Source: Polydactylus sextarius
Taxonomy: Eukaryota; Chordata; Actinopteri; Polynemidae
DNA: 64,000 bases
Reading direction: 5' to 3'
Assembly (NCBI GenBank): GCA_016801845.1
Contig: CM028927.1
Coordinates: 8,580,501-8,644,500 of the forward strand
Position 1 is the first letter of the stretch, and each line of letters starts with the position of its first letter. Below the pieces are notes generated by a model. That model saw nothing but the letters and a program-made list of their open reading frames with translations, was not told the origin of the DNA and searched no databases. Shown here piece after piece: positions 1-62,000 of this stretch. Both the position numbers and the translations under genes were made by a program.

Positions 1-1284
1 CACATTTATCATTACATCTAGTACATCTAGTCAATGCTTACTTTCAAATAAATCTTGGTTTTCTTTACAAAGCGGTGCTACTCAGGGCTAAGGGGATTTT
101 CCGTGGGCTCTCTTCAACACAATGAGCTGATAGTCTCACATGAACATCATCCATCCATCAACAGCGTTTCTTTTACTCTATCTGCCTTAAATAATCTATC
201 AACTAATGTCAATATTCTGCTATTCCATGTAGCGTCTAGTCCCTTACCAATTTATCAACTAAATGCCTCGTACCATCTGCAAAAGCCTCTTCGTCTTTCG
301 GCTGTGGGTTACTAATTGTCCATTTGACTGTTCACTAATCACCTCCCGTGCAGCAACACTGCCCCATGATGCTCTCTGTTGATCCACTGCATATGTAGGG
401 AAAATAACAGGGTTGCAGCTATGTTTACAATTGTGTTTAAACATTTTTGTGAAGATCTTCTTAGGAAGAGTTTAGTTCGGATTAATATTGTTCAACTAGA
501 ACAGTGAAAACATTTTTTTAATGTTTAAAAGATAAATAGATGTAGAGTCTCAGTGCAGGGTAGCTGTAGTACTTAATTCGAGCAGTAGAGGTCAGTGTTG
601 TAGAACGTATCGGTCAAATCACATCACACCAAAAGGTTTTTACTTTACTGAGCAGTTTTAAATAGTCAGCAAGAATAACTCAAACAAATTTATCATGAGT
701 TGTACACCAGTCAAAACTTTTAACATTTGATTAAGTTTCCTAAATTTCTCATTAAGTATTTCCAGCTGTAATAAGTCTTGGATATAACAGCCTTTTAATG
801 TGTTCCCTACTTTGGCCTCCTCTGAATCTCGCAGAGTGATTTATTTCTCCTGGTATTTGTGTAACTGCATGACTTCACTCTATGATGTAGCTTTCTGGTC
901 CTGATTGAACGCCACACTGTGCTGCCCGGCTCCTGCTAGCCCTTCTGACAGGCCCTGCTGTTTCTTGAAGGCCAGTTTGTCTGCACTGCATCGCAAAAAA
1001 ACAACCAAAAACCTCCTTTCCCATTTCTTCCTCTCTTCCCGAGTCTCTGTTTTTTCTTCAGCAATCCTGGTTGCAGCGTTGAACTCATGTTGCTCTGTCC
1101 TCTCTGCACCTCTTTACCACCTCTTTCTTTCTCTCCTTCTCTGTCTCTGTCTCTGCTGATCGCTCATTTCCTCGTTATGTTCCAAGCCATCTGGGCTTTG
1201 CGGCTATACACTGCTCCAAGGCCATCTGCTAGAGAGAAGTTTCCTATGGTTTGTGTGTGTCTCTGTGTGTGTGTTGTCTCGTAG
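1..1284 (+). other. elmo1 intron (3' part) before the first exon in the window
   Basis: No coding exon was found. I looked for the exons expected before residue 150 (motifs such as RYQKLQKIMKPC) and did not see them. The segment is AT-rich at first, becomes pyrimidine-rich from about 1010 and ends in a short TG run and the acceptor TCTCGTAG. Confidence 0.8.
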
Positions 1285-50447
<49,163 letters not shown>

Positions 50448-51920
50448 ACAAACACCGTATGAGACCGAACCCCAGACCCATCCAGCACCTACTGTACTCA
50501 CTGGACCAATCCCCTTTTTCTTATGAACTGGAACAAAAATGAATAAAACGAGAGAATATAAAAAAAAATGGAAAAAAAAGAACTGTGATTGAAAGAGAAA
50601 GGATTTATTGAACTATTTTCCTCTTGCTTCTTGCTAGACCTCTATAAGGCAGAAAATGGTGCATAATATTAGGCTCAGTGCACTTGAGGGGACTATGGTG
50701 GTCTATGCAGAGTCATCAGGTTGCCATGGAGATGAGAAACCAGGAAGCGTTTGTTTGACCTGTCGCTGGTCGTCCTGTGTCTTCTTCCTCACTCTCCTCC
50801 TGTGTCTGATGTTTCTAAACATTCACTTCTTCTCGGCGAGGCGCCGGCTGTCATCTTGCTTGAAGATCATTGTAGACAAAATACTTATGATTCTATCTGA
50901 TTCTGCTTACTTGTCACTTTTTTCAGTTTTTATTTTATTATTTTTTTCCTCAGGGCTTTTGTGTGGGGAGGGATGGCGGCTGTGTTGTTCAGGAGCAGGG
51001 AGGGACAGGGCGGGGTTTGTGTTTTGTTGTCAACTTCCCAGCAGTATTTTCTGTCACATTCTCACTTACAGTATTTGTGGCAGCTAAATGTTTTCTACGA
51101 GGCTGATCAGAAGGTTAGAGTACATTTCAGTCTCTTATATCTGTCCTGTCCTGCTACACATATACTGAAGACTGTTAGAATAAGTCAATCCTCAGAAACC
51201 GGGCAGTACTCTACAGTAAAAAGCCTCTCTTTTGAATATTCTAATGTTAATGTTATTATCCCACTGCTGCTTATTGCATATTGTACACACCTACACAGTG
51301 GTTTTGCCAAAAACAATCGTAAAAGCACCCCTATTGTGAAACACACATACAAACACACACTCGTCTCTCCCTCAATTGAGTCTCTTTTGTTCTAATGACT
51401 GCTGTACACAACATTCCTAAGCAATATTTGAGCTTTTTTTTGTTTATCATGTGTAAAATGGTCATAATTTAGTAATTTTAAAATTGTGAAACTGCCAAGT
51501 AGTTGGTATTACAAAGAGGATGTTAGTATTTGGTCAAGGGAAGTTGTCATTTTTTTGTCTGTTCAGGACTATATGGCCACAAAATTTAAAGTTTATGTAT
51601 TTTTTTAATTTAAAAACAGATCATGGTTGTTATTTCTAGTATGATTTATATATTTTCCCCTTCCTATTTAATACCTTCAGATGTTTTTTGTTTTTTTTTT
51701 CGTTAGGATTTTTCAAAGCCCCTCAAAAACTGCTGTTTACATTAAAGATTTAAGAACTGTAACCACTTCCTCCACTTCCTGTCTTTATTCACAAACCATT
51801 GGGACCTAAAGGATCATGTCAGTGTTCTGGATGAAGGGATGGTCTTATTTTACAGCTAATTTTTTCACAACAGTTTTCATCACATACACTTAAGAATAAA
51901 GACATTTGTGCTCCAGTGGA
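50448..51920 (+). other. elmo1: elmo1 3'UTR (probable extent)
   Basis: AT-rich untranslated sequence after the stop, with several ATTTA motifs. An early AATAAA (50542-50547) would give a very short 3'UTR; the more convincing end is the AATAAA at 51895. ORFs here (such as 50656-51087) have no family signature. The right end is an estimate. Confidence 0.6.
51895..51900 (+). terminator. elmo1: probable elmo1 poly(A) signal
   Basis: AATAAA followed within 10-50 nt by GT/T-rich DNA (TTGTGCTCC, GATTGTGTCTT), the usual setting for cleavage. Confidence 0.55.
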
Positions 51921-52597
51921 CATTCATGGACAGATTGTGTCTTAAACATTTGAGTAACAGATGAACACAGATTTGGACTTAAATCATCTCAGGCACAATT
52001 TAATTTTAACAGACCAGCACTTTACAAAATATAATTAACTCAAACATGCTACTTAAAGTAACTTGTTTATGCATTAGGATACAATATTCATAGAAAAATT
52101 CATCACGATATGTAGATAGCAATTTATATGCAAAAGAAACTACAGGTTATATTCTGGACCTGCAGAGTCTGCAGATTTCTTGTGCGAAGCAACATAAAAT
52201 GTGAATCAGGAATAAAAACAGGAATTAGATAAAATCCCTCAATTGCCTCTACTGGATCACTTTCAGAGTTATCATTTCCAAAAGAAAGATACTTTATTAT
52301 AGACAAATATTCTCTTGACTCTCTGATGCATTCGTGCTTCATGTTCAAATGTCATCCCTCCACTTTATTAAAATTACATTTTCTATTTTAAAAAATCAAA
52401 TAAAAAACATTTTCTTTATATTGTAGTGGGCAAGAAATACTATTTGAAAGGTATTCATTTTGATCCATAGAAAGTGTTCAACAGTTTGGTTCCGCAGTAA
52501 CTGTAGCTCTGTGTGAGCGTGTGTGTGTCTTTCCTTTGGTTTTGGTCCCTGAGTTTTCTTATTACATGCCTGGCTGTGTCACAGGATATTTATTTTC

Positions 52598-52750
52598 CTA
52601 CATACAGTTTGTAGCAGTGCCATACTCCTCGGTGTGTGACGCCATTTCCTGCTTGACAGCTCTATCTACCAAGCAGCCCAGGAACCTCCACTGAGCTTCG
52701 TCTTCAGGGGAAGATTGTTCACTCACTAATGGATACTGATGCCCCTGCGC
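52598..52750 (-). other. unexplained coding-like ORF or terminal exon (low confidence)
   Basis: On the - strand, 50 codons are open from just after a TGA (52751-52753) to a TAG at 52598-52600. Key parts read HQYPLVSEQSSPEDEAQWRF and GCLVDRAVKQEMASHTEEYG. Acceptor-like AGs occur at GCGCAG|GGG (in frame, phase 0) and CATTAG|TGAG, after a branch-point-like TTCTAAT. An AATAAA (52589-52594) lies only 4 nt past the stop. Composition and codon use look protein-like, but I recognise no family and found no partner exon. Confidence 0.2.
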
Positions 52751-55079
52751 TCATTAGAAATGTACGTCAGTGCCTAACAGCATCTGTCACATACTCTCTT
52801 GGGCAAAAAAGAGAAAAAAAAAGAAAAGAAAACATTCTCTCGACTTGCATGCCTTATTTTATTGACTCACCCCATCTCTCCCTCACACACAGCTTGCAGA
52901 TATTTGAACAGTCACATTTTAATGGCTCCATTCCTACAGGAGGTGAAGCCACGGTGTGTTGTAGACTTAGAAGAGACGGTCTGTGGAGAGAGTCACTCAC
53001 TGGAGCTGATGGCCCTGATGAAACTCTATTAGCCACTTGTTAGCAGTGTGGAAGTGAAAAAACAATGAAAATAGAGGAAGAGAGCAAAGTTTCTAGAAAA
53101 ATAAATACTGATCATGGACAAAACAGCAGAAACAGAATATATGTAACATTACAAATTGCGACAACAGAAATACAGGAAACAGAAATAAACAAGTCAGACA
53201 AAGTAGAAGATGTTCACTATGGTGTTCTACAGTTTGTGCAGCATCCTCCTCTCCACCATCAACTTCAAGTCTCTAGAGAAGTCCCCAGTCCCCTTCCTAA
53301 TCATTTTGTTCAAGTTTGTTCATGTCACTGGCTGCTGTCCCTGCAGACTGCAGCAAAAAAAAAAAAAGAAAGAAAGAAAGAAAAAAACACTGGTCATAAC
53401 ACACTAGTAAAATATCTTCAACCTAAGGACCTTAAAGAAGTAGAAGAGTTTGCTCAATCCCTTCTCATAAACAGGCTGTGTTATATTTCCAGTCTGTCGT
53501 CAAGGTGGACTCCACAAGGTATCTCTATCTCTCCAACACCCCCACCTCCTCTCCAAGAATGGAAACAGTATTTAACATAGTGTTGGTCCTAAATCCCTGA
53601 GGTACTCATGGCCAAGTATGTTTGTGAGTGTGTGTGTGTGTTTGTGTTTGTGTGTGTGTTTTCACTTGCCTGTGAAAGACAGCCGAGAGAAGGACTTGGC
53701 TAGGCTCATTACAAGTTCTCAGAGACTTCACACTGAGTGTGTGACAGTAGCCTCAGGCCCGGAGCCAGCAGGGTGCAGCTCTTCTCCTCATCTAGCAGGA
53801 CACACCAATCATATCAGATTAGGGTTACAACTGATTATATGGGCACAAATTCTTCCACAAGAGGCTTCTAGACAAGTTGGCATGGCATGCAGTCTCATCC
53901 ACCTTCTGCCTTCATTAGTGTCCATTTGATAGTGTTTGTAAGGTCAGTTTAGTTAAACACAAAAACAAAAAACACTTTTTTATCAAGGCAATGGATATAG
54001 TAACCTATATCACTTGCAATGAGGTCTGTGGATTACCCAGGGTGCTGTCTTGAGGGGGATGGTGCTATTTTGTTTTGAATCAAATTTTTCATTGCTGTGA
54101 TGCAGTAACTGTGGATATCTCAGCATTTAAGCGAATAAAACCAATGTTCCGTTTCAGAAAAAGATGTTTTTTTATATATCGATGACCAATGAAGGTTAAT
54201 ATCGATGGCCAAATGCTTTAAACTTTCGTAAATCTTGAATATATCTTGCCTCTGTTGTATATCTTTAGTGGCATCACACTTTGGGTTTGGAAACTCAGGA
54301 CCTTTTTAAAGATTTTGTGGTGCATCATCCATTGCAAGCAGGATTAAGGTTGAAACTAGTGCACGCAAAGAAACTATACTTGGAATTTCCTGTCTCATAT
54401 TATCAAATATGCTGTCATAGTTCAGCCGCTCCCTCAGGGTGTTATTGACAAAATGTCGTCTTAGTCAAGTAAATCACAAATCTTATGGTACCAAAATAGC
54501 AGCTTTAGGGCAGAGAGGGGAAAAATGTGTGAGAACTATTCTAAGTTTTCAGCTCATCATTTGTATTGACCTGTTTTCTCAGCTTGTTCTCTGCAAGTTC
54601 CTCATTACTGGAAACATTTGTCCAATGTGGACTCATGGGAGACTGCAGAAAGGAGCTCTGCTACACCGTGTTATTGATAACTGAAGGGACAGATCCATAT
54701 CCTTTGTAAAATATCATTCACCTGACTGCAGGGCAGCAATATTCAGGACTGTCTGGTGTGGGGCACAGCAATTTCTTCGTCCTAATGTGATGGACACCTC
54801 TGGGTGTATAGAGCAGCGAGTTACGGATTAATAACTTGGCCTTAAATTTCAACAGACCATAGATATGTTAATATTTGTATCTCTTTTGAATGCACATGAA
54901 ATACACAACACTCCAAACAGCTTTTAAAATATTAGTCAAGAATAATGGATGATTGGCTTCATTTTCTTTGCATCCACCGTGCAAATATAAAAGTACCTGA
55001 GGTAGTTTTGATATTCTTGTGGAAGGCATTAAAGGTTAATGCTCCATATTTTAATAGTAATTAGTTGAAGTGAGGTCTT

Positions 55080-55560
55080 CAATCATAATGACAGCACTGC
55101 ATAAAGCTAATCCTAATATCATTATGCTAACATAATCACAATGACAATGCTGTTATGCTGATTAGTCCATATTATTCTACTTATTTTAGCATGTTAGCAT
55201 GCTAACATTTTCTATTACTATTCAGATTGTTGATTGATTGATATGAATGTCATCTATTTGTCCAACTGGACAATTGGACTTGTTATCTCACTAACCTACA
55301 AATTGCGTTGCTAAAGGAAAAATTAAACAATCGCTTAAGTGTTGAAGGTTCATCCTCTGAGCACCCTGGACACTAGTATTACATTTTATGACATGACATA
55401 CATGCAATAGGTGTCCAAACTTTTCACTAAAAAACAAAGTGTCAACCTTGCAGTGGTATTAGATGGAAAGCAAGAGATTACCAAATTCAGTAGGATTCAT
55501 CCTCTGGGGACTCTGCACTGCACCTTAATGGTAAATGTATATTTATTGGTTAAACTTCAC
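55080..55560 (+). repeat. composite teleost interspersed repeat (GCTAAC / CCTCTGGGGAC type)
   Basis: Two landmarks of one abundant percomorph repeat appear in their usual order: TTAGCATGTTAGCATGCTAA at about 55187-55206, and about 280 nt later AGTAGGATTCATCCTCTGGG near 55488-55507. The intervening part is diverged. No coding sequence. Confidence 0.65.
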
Positions 55561-57154
55561 AGTCTGAATGTGCAGTTACAATACTTCAGCTGGAGCGCCA
55601 GAGGCCTGGGGCTAGGATTAGCAGAGCAAAATGATTGCATTAACCCACACAAAGACCATCCCAGCAGAGTAAACGGTGACACAGATAAATGGATACAACT
55701 GTGAAATTGATCTCAGTGTTCATCCCAACAGTTGCCAAACCTCAGCACCAATGAAACTGGAAGTCATATCCTTGCTGGTAGTGGTTGTGTGGTGATTGAT
55801 TGAAGAGCTGTTCACAGACTGCTGCAATCTGTCAGCATTTACAAGCATTATGCAGGTGTACCCATAGTAATGCATTTCTAATAGGTTGCAGAGGAGTAGG
55901 AGTGGGCACTCAGCATTCACTCAGTATCCCTTGAAAGCTGCTGTAGGTTATAGAAGTCACATTTATTTGTTTCAACAATTACCATAAAGCCATATGCTCT
56001 AACAAGACAAAATTGTGAGGTTCAGAATTCTTTGACATTAGAAACCAAATTTCTTGCGCAAATTCAATATTACTTAATGAATATGACATAAAAAAGTACA
56101 CTGCACACCTTAATTGATTACGTACCAGGAAATATACCAAGAAGAAGAAACAAAACCTGACAAAGCAAGAACCCTCAGTCAAGGGTTATATCATTCATTT
56201 CTTTAACATGTGCATTTTATTCAAACCCCACTGTGATATATTTGTTTTTCGATGTTCTCTTTATGTTACTTAAACCCCGCTCATCTCTCCCTTCTGTTTC
56301 CACTTCAACACGCATACACGTCAAAATCTTTTGTTCTATTTTAGTGCAGCAAACTCAGCAAGTGAACATGTTATATATATAAATCCTTTGTTCTTCTCTG
56401 TGACGTTCATGATCTAATTCTGGTGAAGGTTGACACCTCTTGATGTTGTAAAATGGACGAGTGCTTTGTTGTAAGCCGAGGCCCAGAAATCATCTGGGAT
56501 GGAGCGCCACTGAGGAGGAGGAGGTGGTGATTGAGAGATTGTTTTAACGTGACAACAAATGGGCTGAACGTTTGCCTCAGGTATTGTGAGCTTTGTTCGT
56601 CAAATTGCTCCTGGGTTTATAAAACCACCACATGTTGGACCGTGTCAGGCTTTGATGGAGACATGAAATGAAAAATGGATGATGATTAACTGAAGACCAC
56701 AGTGAATGTCTGTCTGACACTAATACATCTTCTTCCCACTTACCCGCCTAGTCAGTACCAAATGAAACAAATCCTTAAATAGGTGGAGGGGAGCGTCCTT
56801 AAACCAGATGATGTGATGGATTAATGACTTAATGAAGAAGCTTGTCCAGAACCAGATATTTTTTCGCCTGTCTGTACACAAACACCAGATCACCATTAGA
56901 AAAAGCATTTGTTTCATCATGACATTTTTGTTTCTTTGTGTGTATTTCAAAGTATTTCCTTTTCTTTTTCTGCACAAGCATGAAAAAGTGCGAAAGAGTA
57001 ATCGATAGAGGAGAGAGAAAAGACTTCCACTGGGCCGTTTTTTCTCGAGCTGCGTTGTGTGGGATTGACACAAGACTAAGGAGAGCCAAATCCAGCCCTG
57101 TGCATCTATATTTACCACTGCAGAGCCTGCCAGTACCAGTGTGTGTGTGTGTAG

Positions 57155-57252
57155 GATGACAGCTGGCATAGCACTTCAATAGGAAAATATTGTCAAGACG
57201 GGCGAATTGCCACAGCCAAGGAACAGGCTGAGGAGTACTGTCGAAATCTCAG
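57155..57252 (+). other. unexplained exon-like segment (low confidence)
   Basis: Follows a TG run ending GTGTGTAG and is followed by CTCAG|GTAAGA, a consensus donor. The frame starting at the first base is open for 32 codons plus two bases and includes SIGKYCQDGRIATAKEQAEE followed by YCRNL. In-frame stops (TAG before, TAA after) lie exactly outside the splice sites. I recognise no family. It lies on the strand opposite to pex1 and 5 kb past the elmo1 end; it may be a small unknown gene, a non-coding RNA exon or chance. Confidence 0.25.
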
Positions 57253-58794
57253 GTAAGAATTGTGGCTGTTTTAGATGCTCGAAGACCCTTCAGTCAACAG
57301 TTATTGAGATACAGAACCTGCAGAGGTTTCTTCTCTAAGAGTTTAAACCCAGTAGGCAAAAAACGATAACAGCTCCACAAAATAAGTGAGGCAGAACAGG
57401 AACGTTAACATCTGTTCAAAGTTGTTTTTTCTGTCCTTCATCGAAATTGCTCCAGTTAACTCCTGCTGAGGGAATGTCGCATGAAATCTTTGAAGTTGAT
57501 TTTCCCTCCTTTTCTAAAAAGATGGGTTGGTTTGTTGTTTATTTTTAATTCAAAATCCTTGTTTCAACAAATGTTTGTATGTGTTTGCCTATGTAAAGAC
57601 ATTCGGTCATGTTGACAGTACGTAGTTTGTTAGATTACCAGAATATTTCAGAAATACACACTTTTCATCATGATGATCTGACACATCAGGATGTAGCACT
57701 GAGCTGAAACCGTAGTTTTAACTGTGAGTGTACAACTCTAAGTTATCATCTGTACCTGAAAGGATACAGAAACTGAAAGGGTAAATAATTTGAGCATTAA
57801 AAATGAAGCAAAACTCTTAGTCTAGTGATCTGCTCTGCTCATATTTCTATGTATGTAACTACCTGCAAGTGTGGCTGGATTTAAGCCTAAACCACAGTAG
57901 AGTTTACTTTAATATGGCGTTTACCTAACGGTGGTTTTTAGGGTGGTGAAAATTAGATTAATTTAAAGACAGATTGTTGGTGGAGATGAGAATTAGTAAT
58001 TTAATGTGCAGCTTGTGTGGTTGTACTCACTGACATAGTAATGCGCTGACTGCTGGACCTCACAGACACAAATGCTGCTAACTGGCATTCAGCCTAATGT
58101 GCAACACCTGCGCTGCTCTGCTAGAAATTAGGACTGTGTTACTTACTAAATTAAAACCTTAAATCAAAATGTGTGAAGGTAACACAATCACTCCTAACTG
58201 CGTGGGTTTTAACACAATATTAAAATGATAATTAATAGTGAATAAACACACGCAGTAGCAGCAAAGTAAATGTTATTAATATAATGTAGAACTTACTAAA
58301 TCTATTTCATGTTCCTGTTTCATGTTATAGTCATTTGTGTAATTTCAAACATCCTCCACTGAACCATAACATGAGCAGAAAGTGGCATAAGTGAAAACAC
58401 CCATGTGTGTTCAAGGCTTTAAATTATCTAAATAATTTATGATACTATTCTGGTCCATATTAGCAAATCAAATACATTATTTAAAATAATTTTAAAACCA
58501 CATTTGACTTATATTGTTAACTCACTTTAGTTTTTAGGAATGATAATGATTGAACTTTGAGTCAAGAGATGAGAGCAGTTTACTGTGTCTCCATCCAGTG
58601 GCTGCAAACAGAAAATATAGAAAGCGATTCACAATCAGTTCATAAAATAATAAAGGCAAAATCTGAAATAACCCTTTTTAAAGTCTAACAATTATGAATT
58701 ATTACAATCTGATGTTATACATATGTACAATAATTACAGTTTTAGTAGTCAAATGTCTTGGTCACGATCAAGTAGAAAACTATACTTGTATTAA

Positions 58795-58800
58795 TTTAAT
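58795..58800 (-). terminator. pex1: possible pex1 poly(A) signal (ATTAAA)
   Basis: The - strand has ATTAAA 137 nt after the pex1 stop. No AATAAA was seen closer, so this variant signal is the best candidate for a short 3'UTR (58795-58936). Confidence 0.3.
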
Positions 58801-58936
58801 GACTCTACTTCATCTACAGAGCTCAGAAACAATTGAACTCTGATTGTTAAATTATTTATCACAATGCATCACCACTTTTACTCATAAACATAAACATCAA
58901 AACAGTGAATAAGGCGAGTCAGACTAAAGTGTTTGT

Positions 58937-59021
58937 TCAAGCTAAAGTCACACGTTGTCCAGGTTTGAATGTGACAGAATGAAGAGATTTTCCGTCTCGT
59001 GAACCACCAAAGTCTTCATAC
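58937..59021 (-). CDS. pex1: pex1 last coding exon
   Basis: Completes a split Leu, then 27 residues YEDFGGSRDGKSLHSVTFKP and GQRVTLA and the stop TGA (58937-58939). The end matches human FRPGQKVTLA. The acceptor is TTAAAG after a TTTCTTT tract. Confidence 0.95.
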
Positions 59022-62000
59022 CTTTAAAAAAAGAAAGAAAAATAGCTTCATTAAAACACCATTTCGTGTGGAGCAAACTGTTTTTGATAGATTAGCTTCA
59101 TCCGTCAACATTATTGCGATTCCTTCCCGGTGTCGTGACACTCACAGTTGTGTGTATCTGTTCCAGTCAGACTTGCTGAGAGACGGTCTGGTCGCAGCCA
59201 GAGCAGCGTTCATATGTGACTGACAGAGCAACAGGCCCGGCTGGCTGGAGGCCGAATGGATCCGAGGACACTCCTCCTTCACAGGCACAATGAACCATAA
59301 ACAGTGTAATATAGAACTAAAGACTACAGTTTTAAGCAAAACCATTTAAAAACACCAGAGCAGAAATGGTAGAAGAGAAATCAACAGTATGTCGTATCTT
59401 CCGGTCTAATGCTGTCACTTACATTGACTCTCCTGTAGTTGTTTTTGATATTGTTAATGTCGTGTTGTAAGCGCTCCATCTGCTCTGGGCTCAGCTCTTC
59501 GTATCCTCTCTGTAGAGATGACATGTAGGCAGGAGGGAGAGAACCACTGGGATCTCGAACTGATGTTCCTGTACAGTCCTGGGTCACGGAATTGGGTCCA
59601 GAGACAAACTGGGAATTCTGTCAAGAGACAGAGAGGAGAAAATGGACACACACATAAATGATGTGAAGTGACAAATAAATTCTTTCCGAACCACTGAGTC
59701 AGAACAGAGTGTCTTCAGGGCTCTCTACCTCGGCCAAATCTGTTCAGAGGTTTAGACTGCAACATCACGACAGGTTCTACTTGTTCACAGATAATTTTAT
59801 AATATTTCCTGTTTGCCTCAGGATTGCAGCAATTCTGTAATGTTTTTAAATGCAATGTTAAAATTTTTATCAAGTCAGGAAGCTTTGTAATTCATGCAGA
59901 GATGCCCCCCGGGAAAATTTGCTGCAAAGTGAAGCCAGTACTAATGGATTAAATAAAGATTAATTAATCGTGTTTGCCTGGAGAAGCCTTTTGAAGGTGT
60001 AGTTTAACATCTTGGTAATATGCATGTTTGCTTTTTTTTCCTAAGGAGTGAAATAAGAAGACTGACATCATAGGTAGAGTTATTTTAGCAAAGAATAAAC
60101 ACTGAGCGTCAGGTTGTCTGGCTCTGTTCAAAGTTAAAGAACAACACCTCACATATCATTTGTCTTCTCTGTATGTGTATCTGTATGATCTGTACAACAA
60201 ATATGTGAAAATGAACATGTCTGATATATAATGAGTCACTCTGTATTCACTGTTTTGTGTACCATTAAACAAGTTACAATGAGCTGTGTAGAAGCTGGAG
60301 CAATGTATTTAAAATTTAAAGAGGTTTCAGGCTTGTGAACAAAATATTTGAGAAAAACAACTTCAAGGTATCCTCACAGCACTGCTCACCAGTCCAGAAA
60401 TTGGAGAATTCCCCAACTCTGACTCGTAGGAGCTTCCAAAGTAGAGTCTCCAGACATTGCTGCGATGTTGTTCGTCTTCTGCTTGGAGCTCATCGTGCTC
60501 CAGAAGAACCATGGACTGGTCCAAACTCAAACCCGGGTCTCCTTCCCCCACTGAATCATCTGAACCACCGCTGTTGTTTGGGAAGATCATGGAGGACAGG
60601 CTCATGTCGCTGTCTGAGCCAGAAGTCAGTTCCTAATAGTAACACACAAACAAAAGGCAACAAAAGTTTAGATCCACAACTATACAAGAATTTTTTGCAA
60701 ACAAAAAACATGAGGCAAGCACAATGTTCTGCCATCTGAGATTAGTTAAAGTTAAGTTCATTCAGCCTCTGGCAGCTCCTGCTGTTCAAGTTATTCAATT
60801 GTATTTTTGTCACTTTGGTTATGAATAATTTGAACGATGCAAGATGATAAAAGTAGAGCAAGTCACACATGCTGAGATGTATACAAACATGTTGCCAAAT
60901 TAGCCTCGAGGGACAAAGGAATCTGCTTGGCTGCTTCATCATGAATCATAAATAATTTGAAAATGGACCAGCAAACAGTTTTCTGTCTTCCTGTTTTATT
61001 GTAGCTCAAGGCAACACATCACAATAAACTCATCAGTGGTGACATGATAAAAATACAATAGACTTACATTGGGTGTGCTGGTGCCCAAGCTGTTGTGAAC
61101 AGCTTCCAGCTGTGCATTGTAGAGCAGGGCCTTCAGGTCTGCCCCGGTGAACTGCTCAGTCACTGCTGCCAACTGTTCCAGGTCCACTTCAGCAGCAATG
61201 GGGATGCCGGCGCTCAGAGCCTTGAGGATTTCCACACGAGACTCCTGGAGATGTAACACAAAAGGAGACATCTGTCAGTGGTCGGATTGACATCAGACCA
61301 ATAAAACTTGAAGTGTTGCTGTGTGTTTATGACAAACCAGGTCAGGAGGGGGACAGTAGAGGGATTTGTCCAGTCGTCCGGGTCTCAGCAGGGCTGGGTC
61401 AATCAGATCTGGACGACTGGTGGCTGCAAGCACATAAACACCTACAACAACAAAGAAATGTAATGAATCTAAAGTAACAGAACCGTTTGACATTTCAGGA
61501 AACAGGCTTGCTCACTGTCTCACTGAGTGTCTAATGAGAAGATGAATATCTCTCATAGTTGTTAAATATGAAGCTGGAACCAGGAGGTAGTTAGCTTAGC
61601 AAAGCATAAAAACCACAGCTAGTGTGGATCTGTACAAAGGTAAAAAAAAAAAAAAAAAAAAAAAAACAGTACATCTAAAGGTCAATAATAAACACTTTAA
61701 TTCATACAAAAACAAGGCCATAAAAATAATCAGGTGTAGTTTTGTGGTAATTTATAATTTTATTTGCCTGCTAAACAGTGGCAAGTCATTGCTCCATGAC
61801 ACCACTATTGTTAAATATTTGAACATAACCTTTAAACTGGTAAAATATACATATAATAATGTGTGCAGTGTACTGCTGCTGCCCTACCCTGCAGTCCCTC
61901 CACCCCGTCCAGCTGGGTGAGGAGCTGGTTGACCACACGGTCGGTTACACCTGTGCTGTCATGTCCTCTCCTGGGGGCTAAAGAGTCAAACTCATCGAAG

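Larger units (their letters stand above)
51921..58794. other. intergenic region between convergent elmo1 and pex1
   Basis: No gene is firmly recognised. It contains a teleost repeat (55080-55560), an A-rich AAAG stretch (53352-53386), short TG runs (about 52520, 53620-53660, 57140-57153) and two exon-like segments of unknown nature: - strand 52598-52750 and + strand 57155-57252. The rest, including 53.6-55.0 and 57.3-58.8 kb, is AT-rich and shows nothing I can name. Confidence 0.6.

Noticed and set aside
50656..51395. Two long + strand ORFs after the elmo1 stop
   Set aside because: They lie in the 3'UTR, are Ser/Leu/Phe-rich and have no domain.
52911..53036. + strand exon-like stretch after CTTGCAG
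   Set aside because: Several frames are open and none matches a known protein; no donor of quality follows.
53065..53580. 171-codon + strand ORF
   Set aside because: Low-complexity, crosses an AAAG tract, no family signature and no splice or start context.
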